27,382 nucleotides of DNA. Source: an uncultured Treponema sp. GTDB taxonomy: Bacteria > Spirochaetota > Spirochaetia > Treponematales > Treponemataceae. Of the stretch, positions 15,350 through 20,040 are shown piece after piece. The position numbers were made by a program, and so were the translations under genes. Positions within the stretch are counted from its first letter, which is position 1. The number at the start of each line of letters is the position of its first letter. The notes beneath the pieces were generated by a model. That model worked only from the letters and a program-made list of their open reading frames with translations. It searched no databases and was not told the DNA's origin. The stretch covers positions 1 through 27,382 of the forward strand of contig CALFJF010000056.1 of NCBI GenBank assembly GCA_937877535.1, in the 5' to 3' direction.

Positions 15350-17812
15350 ATGAAAATTCAATCAAAAGAATATAAACGGGGGGGGGTATTAACAAAAATA
15401 CTTGGCGCATTAGCGACTGCGCTTTTGTTTATTGCGTGTACCCCAGAACTCCCGTGGGTGCTCGACCCGCTCGGCGTAACGCGCGACGGCGATTCTGGCG
15501 GTGGCGGTGGAAGTGGAAGCGGAGGCGGCTCTTCTGGCGGCGGGAGTGGCGACGAAGATACGCTTGCCGCTGGCACGCTGACCGACGGTGCGCTCACCAC
15601 GGAACGCGCGAGCAACAATCTGACCACGGCGACCACGGCGGGAACAATCACGCTTTCAAAGAACGGCGGAACTGCCGAAACGAAAGCAAGCATTGCGGCG
15701 GCACTTTCTGCCATTCCCCAAAGTGGTTCGGATTCTTATGTCATTACGCTTGCGCCCGGAAAATACAGCGAGAATGGACTGACCATAAAGACCTCGAACA
15801 ATGTTACTATCAAGGGAACGGGTTCTGCACCGTACGGAATGGATGTTCTGATTTACGGGCAGGGTACGAACATGAGTACTGAAAGCACACGCTCCACGCT
15901 CTCTTTCCAAGGTGCGGGTCACTTTGCGCTTGAAAATCTTACAATTCAGAATTCGTACGGCACAACGGGTGGAACGGCGCAGGCAGAGACGCTTGGTGTT
16001 GGAGGAACACCTCTGTCAGGAACGATTGCCGCATACAACTGCGCGTTTTTGAGCGGGCAGGACACTATCTGCACGGAAGGCAAGGCATGGTTCTACAAAT
16101 GCTACGTTGAGGGCGACGTTGACTTTTTGTGGATAGAGTCATACTCAAGCAAAGTTGCGCTCTACGAGGAGTGCGTTCTCCGTGCGATAAGCTCGCGGAC
16201 GACAAAAGCGTACTTCACCGCCCCGCGACTTGCCGTTTCAAACACGGTTGGAAAAGGCTTGGTCATTTGGAATTCGACGCTTGAAGCAGAGGACGGGCTT
16301 CAGAACGTATACCTTGGCCGCAATCCGTGGGACAAGGAGACCGACGAGAAAAAAGGCACGAATTACTTTGGGAACTATTACGAGAATGTCGCCATAGTCG
16401 GCACAAAATACTACGGGAAAGCGCTCAACGACGCAATCTGGAGCGGAAGCGGGGCGAACGGCACAAGCGACCAACGCTTTGTCGGTTTTAAGACCGACGA
16501 GCATTTTGCCGCATCATCGAATGGAGTTGGCGCAATCATCGGCTCTGACATTGTAGAACCAGAATATTCAGATCGCAATGCGATTCTCAACCGTGTATAC
16601 AATATCTCGGCAGGAGAATTTGAGAACGATTCTGCGTCCGATGTGTGGGATATTTCCGCGCTTGAAAACGAATTCGGCTCGGGAAGTTCGGGCGCACTTC
16701 CGACCACCGCCTTCGACGCGACAAAGGCGAAAGTGGTGTGGGATTTGGCTTCCGCATGGACGGGCGATGACGGCACTACATCATCATATGAAGGCAAGAG
16801 CGGAAAAGTCGTCGGCACAATCGAGGGCTACGACGGAAGCGACTACACCGTGAAGATGCATGTGAACGGCACGAACGGAAAATTTAACTTTTCATCAACA
16901 CGCACGCAGATGAACGCGAACACGGTCATCACCGTTCCCGTAACGGACGGCGCGATTGTCTCCGTCACGACGCAAAGCGGAACAGTGCTGATTGAAGGCT
17001 CGGAAACAAACACCTACACACACTCAGGAAGCGCAACGGGAATCGTCATATACTGTACGGCAACGAAATACCTCACAGAAATTTCCGTGAGCAAGCTCAA
17101 CCTGACCGCGCTCTCCGCCGACCTGCTCGGCGCGACCGCCACGGGCGAGGTGCAGGCAATCGTCTTGGGCGATTCCGAAAAATCAATCATGGAGGGGAAC
17201 GAATATTCGCTCACCGCCACCACCTATGCGAGCTACGGCGCGACCGCAGGCGCGACCACTTGGACTTCAAGTGCTACAGGCGTTGCAACTGTTGATTCCT
17301 CCGGCAAAGTGAAGGCAGTCGCAAGTTCAGGAACGGCGACAATCACCGCGACGAACAACGGAAAGAGCGCCACCTGCACGATTACGGCGACGCCAAAAAC
17401 TGAAGTGTCGAAGTATACATTTGAATTTCGCTCAATTTCATCCTCATCGGTAACCGCCAGTGAAGACAGTTCCGTTGAATTGACTTGGCAAAACTGGTCA
17501 ACGGGGAATAACTACGGCATTTTCTCATCTCAGCAAAACGCAACAATTACGATTCCTGTGTTTGCCTCTTGCAAGATTTATTACTATCAGTCTTACAACA
17601 ACAACTCAACCGAAGCAAATACCGATAGTGTCACTATCGGAAACGAAACCAAGTATTACGATGTGAAAACGACTTGCAACTACAGTGGTGATGCTGCCCT
17701 TGAGTCGCACAAACTTGAATTCACTTATTCAGGCTCTGCGGGAACAACAACGGCCACTATCAACAACAAAAATCTCTATGTCGCCAAAATCGTCGTAGAA
17801 AAGGTGGACTGA
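15350..17812 (+). CDS. Pectin methylesterase-like (CE8) lipoprotein with Ig-like and repeated C-terminal domains
   Basis: The 820-residue protein has a signal peptide with lipobox LFIAC near residue 31, so it is probably lipid-anchored. A Gly/Ser linker (about 48-70) leads to a right-handed beta-helix at about 90-440 with pectinesterase motifs: GKYSENG near 137, GQDTI near 235, GDVDFLW near 252, YFTAPR near 290 and YLGRNPW near 320. CE8 enzymes remove methyl esters from pectin. The usual DFIFG reads DFLWIE and LGRPW has an inserted Asn, so activity is likely but unproven. Two beta-sandwich-like domains (about 460-585 and 690-820) flank a bacterial Ig-like domain near 605-685. GGAGG at 15340-15344 supports the start. 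Nine G bases at 15378-15386 lie in the signal-peptide codons. Confidence 0.87.
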   Translation: MKIQSKEYKRGGVLTKILGALATALLFIACTPELPWVLDPLGVTRDGDSGGGGGSGSGGGSSGGGSGDEDTLAAGTLTDGALTTERASNNLTTATTAGTITLSKNGGTAETKASIAAALSAIPQSGSDSYVITLAPGKYSENGLTIKTSNNVTIKGTGSAPYGMDVLIYGQGTNMSTESTRSTLSFQGAGHFALENLTIQNSYGTTGGTAQAETLGVGGTPLSGTIAAYNCAFLSGQDTICTEGKAWFYKCYVEGDVDFLWIESYSSKVALYEECVLRAISSRTTKAYFTAPRLAVSNTVGKGLVIWNSTLEAEDGLQNVYLGRNPWDKETDEKKGTNYFGNYYENVAIVGTKYYGKALNDAIWSGSGANGTSDQRFVGFKTDEHFAASSNGVGAIIGSDIVEPEYSDRNAILNRVYNISAGEFENDSASDVWDISALENEFGSGSSGALPTTAFDATKAKVVWDLASAWTGDDGTTSSYEGKSGKVVGTIEGYDGSDYTVKMHVNGTNGKFNFSSTRTQMNANTVITVPVTDGAIVSVTTQSGTVLIEGSETNTYTHSGSATGIVIYCTATKYLTEISVSKLNLTALSADLLGATATGEVQAIVLGDSEKSIMEGNEYSLTATTYASYGATAGATTWTSSATGVATVDSSGKVKAVASSGTATITATNNGKSATCTITATPKTEVSKYTFEFRSISSSSVTASEDSSVELTWQNWSTGNNYGIFSSQQNATITIPVFASCKIYYYQSYNNNSTEANTDSVTIGNETKYYDVKTTCNYSGDAALESHKLEFTYSGSAGTTTATINNKNLYVAKIVVEKVD
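15378..15386 (+). repeat. Poly-G tract of nine bases in the signal-peptide coding region
   Basis: Nine consecutive G bases encode Arg-Gly-Gly-Val at codons 10-13 of the pectinesterase-like lipoprotein. Gain or loss of one base would shift the frame before the lipobox and abolish the protein. Poly-G tracts of this length are known contingency sites in several bacteria, including treponemes. The frame is intact in this sequence. Confidence 0.9.
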
Positions 17813-17837
17813 GGCAAAACTCAAAACATTTTCGGGT

Positions 17838-17865
17838 CGCCCCGGGTCGGGGCGGCCTGTTTTTT
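17838..17865 (+). terminator. Intrinsic terminator of the pectinesterase-like gene
   Basis: CGCCCCG at 17838-17844 pairs with CGGGGCG at 17848-17854 around a 3-base loop, followed by GCCTG and six T bases at 17860-17865. It lies 25 bases after the stop codon and 3 bases before the -35 element of the first small-RNA promoter. Confidence 0.85.
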
Positions 17866-17868
17866 GCA

Positions 17869-17896
17869 TTGACATTCCGCAAGAATGCGGTATAAT
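17869..17896 (+). promoter_or_regulatory. Sigma-70 promoter of small RNA A
   Basis: A perfect TTGACA at 17869-17874 and perfect TATAAT at 17891-17896 are separated by 16 bases. The spacer region contains the inverted pair CATTC-CGCAA-GAATG, conserved in copy B and nearly so in copy C, which could be an operator. Confidence 0.85.
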
Positions 17897-17902
17897 AGAC
17901 AA

Positions 17903-17991
17903 AAAGAAGGAAACCACAGCACCGTGGCTCGCCTCAGTTTATGCTATAAAAGCTCGCCGAGTCGTCACACTTTGGGCGGGCTTTATTTTTT
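17903..17991 (+). ncRNA. Predicted small RNA A, putative type I antitoxin
   Basis: About 89 nt are expected from the consensus promoter to the intrinsic terminator. The 5' part can form the hairpin CCAC-AGCACC-GTGG. The terminator stem AAAGCTCGCC at 17949-17958 pairs with GGCGGGCTTT at 17975-17984 and is followed by ATTTTTTC. The RNA is antisense to the 3' untranslated region of the peptide mRNA on the other strand, as RatA is to txpA. Copies B and C keep the stem through compensatory changes, which supports a real RNA structure. No open reading frame is evident within it. Confidence 0.7.
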
Positions 17992-18006
17992 CACCAAATC
18001 AAATGT

Positions 18007-18084
18007 TTATTTGAAGAGGTTCAGTGCTGTAACAATCAAAGTCAAAAGCGCGACGATAAACATCGCAAGTTCGTACTTACTCAT
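18007..18084 (-). CDS. 25-residue hydrophobic peptide A, putative type I toxin
   Basis: The minus-strand frame starts MSKYELAMFIV, continues as a single hydrophobic helix ALLTLIVTAL and ends NLFK. This resembles the short holin-like toxins of the TxpA/BsrG class, which often begin M-[ST]-x-YE and insert in the membrane, but the match is by eye. GGAGGA at 18094-18099 is a good ribosome binding site 9 bases upstream. It lies inside a hairpin, CCTCTCATT against AATGGGAGG, that would hide it. A consensus promoter lies at 18155-18184. The 78-nt gene is identical at every base to copy C at 19361-19438, and the convergent small RNA A covers its 3' untranslated region. Confidence 0.75.
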   Translation of the reverse strand: MSKYELAMFIVALLTLIVTALNLFK

Positions 18085-18154
18085 GCTACGCAGTCCTCCC
18101 ATTCGTTAAAAATGAGAGGCAAGCCACCCTGTGCCGTGGTTTCCCAACAACATG

Positions 18155-18184
18155 ATTCTAGCGGGCAAGTCGCCCGCTTGTCAA
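18155..18184 (-). promoter_or_regulatory. Sigma-70 promoter of peptide A
   Basis: The minus strand reads TTGACA (18179-18184), an 18-base spacer, then TAGAAT (18155-18160). The spacer and flanking bases form a perfect 7-bp inverted repeat, AGCGGGC-N5-GCCCGCT, which could be an operator. The predicted start near 18148 leaves a leader of about 64 nt. Confidence 0.75.
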
Positions 18185-18242
18185 TGTGCAGGGCGTGCGC
18201 CTGTGGCGGTGGTTTCGGCGCACTCAAACCCGCGCAGCCCGC

Positions 18243-18270
18243 TTGACATTCGCGGGGAATGTGGTATTAT
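18243..18270 (+). promoter_or_regulatory. Sigma-70 promoter of small RNA B
   Basis: TTGACA at 18243-18248 and TATTAT at 18265-18270 are separated by 16 bases. The inverted pair CATTC-GCGGG-GAATG is present as in copy A, and CCCGC at 18238-18242 also pairs with GCGGG at 18252-18256 across the -35 element. Confidence 0.8.
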
Positions 18271-18276
18271 AAAAAA

Positions 18277-18363
18277 GAGGAAAACCACAGCACCGTGGCT
18301 CGCCTCGGTTGAAGCTATAAAAGCCTGTCCAAGGGTTGCAACATTTGGGCAGGCTTTACTTTT
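18277..18363 (+). ncRNA. Predicted small RNA B, orphan antitoxin candidate
   Basis: About 87 nt are expected. The 5' hairpin segment GGAAAACCACAGCACCGTGG is present, with one A more than in the other copies. The terminator stem AAAGCCTGTCC at 18320-18330 pairs with GGGCAGGCTTT at 18347-18357, followed by the weaker tail ACTTTTG. Its loop differs from those of A and C. The convergent peptide gene in this copy is broken, so the RNA has no local target. Confidence 0.6.
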
Positions 18364-18375
18364 GCCAATTCAATG

Positions 18376-18420
18376 TTACTTGAAGAGGTTCAGTGCTGTA
18401 ACAATCAAAGTCAAAAGCGC
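18376..18420 (-). pseudogene. Remnant of the 25-residue peptide gene, copy B
   Basis: The minus strand still encodes the last 14 residues, ALLTLIVTALNLFK, and a stop codon, with near-identity to copies A and C. Upstream of the Ala codon at 18418-18420 the sequence is unrelated, and no ATG or ribosome binding site precedes it. It is therefore a 5'-deleted copy. Confidence 0.8.
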
Positions 18421-18429
18421 ACAGTTCGC

Positions 18430-18457
18430 TTGACAATCTTGGAAATTATGGTATAGT
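18430..18457 (+). promoter_or_regulatory. Sigma-70 promoter facing the nuclease-like gene
   Basis: TTGACA at 18430-18435 and TATAGT at 18452-18457 are separated by 16 bases, the same spacing as the three small-RNA promoters, and the same CGC triplet precedes the -35 element as in copies B and C. It points rightward into the 3' end of the leftward gene 18499-19140. Confidence 0.65.
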
Positions 18458-18463
18458 AATAAT

Positions 18464-18530
18464 CGTTCGGGGTGGCGGTTTTCCGTTGCTTGGGACTACT
18501 AAAGGGGTCGTTCTTTTACGGCCCCGTATT
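18464..18530 (+). ncRNA. Possible short RNA antisense to the 3' end of the nuclease-like gene
   Basis: A transcript from the promoter at 18430-18457 would run into the hairpin GGGGTCGT (18504-18511) paired with ACGGCCCC (18518-18525), which lies within the last codons of the leftward gene. The tail GTATTTG is T-poor, so termination is uncertain. By analogy with the neighbouring cassettes it could regulate that gene, but this is inference. Confidence 0.4.
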
Positions 18531-19140
18531 TGTCAATTGTGTACATATAGGTCTTTTGTTGCGTTTCAAAGTGCAAAAACAATCTTCCGCTCAAATCTTT
18601 TTGGTTGCCATTTTTCTTTATGTTTCCGATTTTCTTGAAAACTTCTCTTAGTGCGGTTTTGATGCCGACATCCGTTTTTATGGATATATAGACATCCTGC
18701 CCCTGATGGCGGGCCTCTCCAAAACGCTTGCCAATCATCTTTTCTGTTTCAATGTTTTTCAGTTCTAAAAGCCTTCCGTCAACCACCGCATCCGCAAACT
18801 CCTTGAACTGCCCGTCTTTGGCGGCGCAGCCGTTCGGCAGAAGGTACACCTCAAAACCGAGCGAAACCAAAACCTTGCAGTCGTTGAATTCTTCAAGAAA
18901 GACGGCTTGTTGCAGCGATTTTTCCCGCCCGTAAGCGATGTGCACGCCGTCCTTCACATAATACTGGCGTTCGCTCAGAAGTTTCTGTATGACCGTTTCC
19001 CGTTCGCTTTCGGTAAGCTCGTCATACGATTTTTCTGTCACGGGAATTGTGTTCAGCACGGATTTCTCTTCGCGGGTTCTGCCTTCTTCCGCCACATCCT
19101 TGAGAAATCCCTGCATGAACACTTTCATTGATTCTTTCAT
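18499..19140 (-). CDS. CdiA C-terminus-like nuclease domain protein, orphan
   Basis: The 213-residue cytoplasmic protein has no signal peptide. Its C-terminal half follows the pattern of the CdiA-type tRNA nuclease/PD-(D/E)xK fold: FNDCKVLVSLGFEVYLLPNG, then ADAVVDGRLLELKNI with the acidic and lysine residues of the active site, IGKRFGEARHQGQDVYISI, and a final strand. The N-terminal half is helical and charged (RTREEKS, DELTESERETVIQKLL). In contact-dependent inhibition such domains are toxins; standalone copies also occur in phage-like and cassette contexts. No obvious immunity gene is adjacent. ATG 19140 has no Shine-Dalgarno site, and TATAGT on the minus strand ends 7 bases upstream, so the mRNA may be leaderless. 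The gene is flanked by cassette copies B and C. Confidence 0.7.
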   Translation of the reverse strand: MKESMKVFMQGFLKDVAEEGRTREEKSVLNTIPVTEKSYDELTESERETVIQKLLSERQYYVKDGVHIAYGREKSLQQAVFLEEFNDCKVLVSLGFEVYLLPNGCAAKDGQFKEFADAVVDGRLLELKNIETEKMIGKRFGEARHQGQDVYISIKTDVGIKTALREVFKKIGNIKKNGNQKDLSGRLFLHFETQQKTYMYTIDKYGAVKERPL

Positions 19141-19222
19141 CTGAATAACTATACAATATCTTCAGGCATTTTTAAACTAAAATTTAGGTATTGCAATATG
19201 ATGAGCGCGGGGGATTTCCCGC

Positions 19223-19250
19223 TTGACTTTCGCGGGGAATGTGTTATTAT
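19223..19250 (+). promoter_or_regulatory. Sigma-70 promoter of small RNA C
   Basis: TTGACT at 19223-19228 and TATTAT at 19245-19250 are separated by 16 bases. As in copy B, CCCGC before the -35 element can pair with GCGGG in the spacer. Confidence 0.78.
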
Positions 19251-19256
19251 AAAACA

Positions 19257-19346
19257 AGAGGGAAACCACAGCACCGTGGCTCGCCTCTTCTAGTGCGAAA
19301 AGCCTATCCGAAGCTTCCAACTATGTGGGTAGGCTTTATTTTTTTC
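19257..19346 (+). ncRNA. Predicted small RNA C, putative type I antitoxin
   Basis: About 90 nt are expected from the promoter at 19223-19250 to the terminator. The stem AAAGCCTATCC at 19299-19309 pairs with GGGTAGGCTTT at 19327-19337 and is followed by A and seven T bases. Compared with copy B, a G-C pair is replaced by A-U (19306 with 19330), a compensatory change. The loop is unlike those of A and B. Confidence 0.7.
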
Positions 19347-19360
19347 ACCAAATCAAATAT

Positions 19361-19438
19361 TTATTTGAAGAGGTTCAGTGCTGTAACAATCAAAGTCAAA
19401 AGCGCGACGATAAACATCGCAAGTTCGTACTTACTCAT
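19361..19438 (-). CDS. 25-residue hydrophobic peptide C, putative type I toxin
   Basis: The peptide and all 78 nt are identical to peptide A at 18007-18084. The leader keeps the same hairpin, CCTCTCATT against AATGGGAGG, which covers the ribosome binding site. Its upstream promoter differs in sequence from that of copy A but is also near consensus, so expression of the peptide seems to be selected. The convergent small RNA C covers the 3' untranslated region. Confidence 0.75.
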   Translation of the reverse strand: MSKYELAMFIVALLTLIVTALNLFK

Positions 19439-19508
19439 GCTACGCAGTCCTCCCATTCATTAAAAATGAGAGGCGAGCCACCCTGTGCTATGGTTTCCCA
19501 ATGAGTGT

Positions 19509-19537
19509 ATTTTACTTTTCATTGTTTTACTTGTCAA
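19509..19537 (-). promoter_or_regulatory. Sigma-70 promoter of peptide C
   Basis: The minus strand reads TTGACA (19532-19537), a 17-base spacer, then TAAAAT (19509-19514). The predicted start near 19502 coincides with the end of homology to copy A. The spacer is A/T-rich and lacks the inverted repeat seen in copy A. Confidence 0.75.
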
Positions 19538-19539
19538 CA

Positions 19540-19800
19540 GTTGAAGTGAGAGCCACAGCCACAAAGCGTGTTGTGCAGGGAAAAACAGACGGGACGCCCC
19601 CGCGCTGCAAGCAATTCGCCTGTGGCGTGGGGGAGGCAAGCCGTAAAGGAAACCGCCGAGAAAAACCGCGCAAAGCGGCGGAAAAAGAATGACGCTCAAA
19701 AAAGCAAAAATCAACAAGTGTCACAATGACATTTTGCAAAAACCGCTCGGCGAGTGAATGTCATCGTGACATTTCAAGAGAAGCGCAACGGATGTGAAAA
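19540..19800. other. Region without a convincing gene; GC-rich tract and paired inverted repeats
   Basis: The short frames here have poor ribosome binding sites and biased composition (Arg, Lys, Pro rich), so I do not call a gene. A GC-rich tract at about 19585-19685 contains a possible hairpin of CCGCCG with CGGCGG. The tail holds TGTCACAATGACATT at 19719-19733 and AATGTCATCGTGACA at 19757-19771. These are themselves palindromic and are inverted copies of each other with one mismatch. Confidence 0.5.
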
Positions 19801-19992
19801 ATGATAATCATCCCTGATTTGTACAAAAAAGCGACGGGACGGAATTTTCACGACGACTTTTGCTTTAACTACCCCGAGCATGACCCGCCGCCAATCCCGC
19901 AAAAACCTCAAAATATTTGCAGATTTCTTCTACATAAAAGCGCAAAAGTGTGCTATACTACCCTTATGCGACCGCTTTTCGTCTGCGAGTAG
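19801..19992 (+). CDS. Doubtful 63-residue reading frame
   Basis: The frame starts MIIIPDLYKKATGRNFHDD and its first 40 residues look protein-like, with a PPPIPQKP stretch. The ribosome binding site is weak (GGATGTG), and the promoter of the next gene (19951-19959) lies inside the frame. It may be a remnant of a longer gene or chance. No family is recognised. Confidence 0.25.
   Translation: MIIIPDLYKKATGRNFHDDFCFNYPEHDPPPIPQKPQNICRFLLHKSAKVCYTTLMRPLFVCE
19951..19959 (+). promoter_or_regulatory. Extended -10 promoter of the acidic orphan gene
   Basis: TGCTATACT is an extended -10 element 81 bases before the ATG at 20041. The leader contains GGGTGGCGGTT at about 19994-20004, which also occurs at about 18470-18480 downstream of another promoter. 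Confidence 0.55.
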
Positions 19993-20040
19993 CGGGTGGC
20001 GGTTAGTTTATTTTCGTAGGAGAAAAATAAGGAGACTTTT

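Larger units (their letters stand above)
17869..18148. repeat. Convergent RNA/peptide cassette, copy A (complete)
   Basis: This roughly 280-bp unit recurs complete at 19223-19502 and truncated at 18243-18420. It holds a rightward promoter and short RNA, and a leftward 25-residue peptide gene. The two ends are inverted copies of each other: GGAAACCACAGCACCGTGG then CTCGCCTC at 17909-17935, and the complement of GGGAAACCACGGCACAGGG then TGGCTTGCCTC at 18116-18145. Homology with copy C stops at the predicted start of the peptide mRNA (18148). Confidence 0.9.
18243..18420. repeat. Convergent RNA/peptide cassette, copy B (truncated)
   Basis: It matches copies A and C from the small-RNA promoter to within the peptide gene, then homology stops abruptly at 18420. 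The peptide start codon, ribosome binding site, leader and right inverted end are all missing. The break abuts another promoter-like sequence at 18430. Confidence 0.85.
19223..19502. repeat. Convergent RNA/peptide cassette, copy C (complete)
   Basis: This copy has the same organisation as copy A, with inverted ends at 19261-19288 and 19471-19500. The peptide gene and its ribosome binding site are identical to copy A. The middle of the small RNA (about 19289-19326) differs strongly. Confidence 0.9.

Noticed and set aside
17869..18148. Insertion sequence or ordinary transposon
   Set aside because: The inverted ends suggest one, but there is no transposase and no visible target-site duplication, and the ends coincide with transcript starts. 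A MITE-like origin cannot be excluded.
18131..18433. Plus-strand 100-residue frame across cassette copies A and B
   Set aside because: It has no ribosome binding site, runs through two promoters and a terminator, and its sequence is explained by the small-RNA cassettes.
19239..19463. Plus-strand 74-residue frame over cassette C, similar to one at 17885-18109
   Set aside because: The similarity between the two frames reflects the repeated cassette DNA; both cross the small-RNA terminator and run antisense to the peptide gene.
17869..19537. CRISPR array
   Set aside because: The repeats are three long cassettes with promoters and genes, not short direct repeats with regular unique spacers.
19501..19739. 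Three overlapping 63-85 residue frames in the GC-rich tract
   Set aside because: They lie on both strands with no good ribosome binding site and have low-complexity Arg/Lys/Pro composition; none is convincing as a gene.
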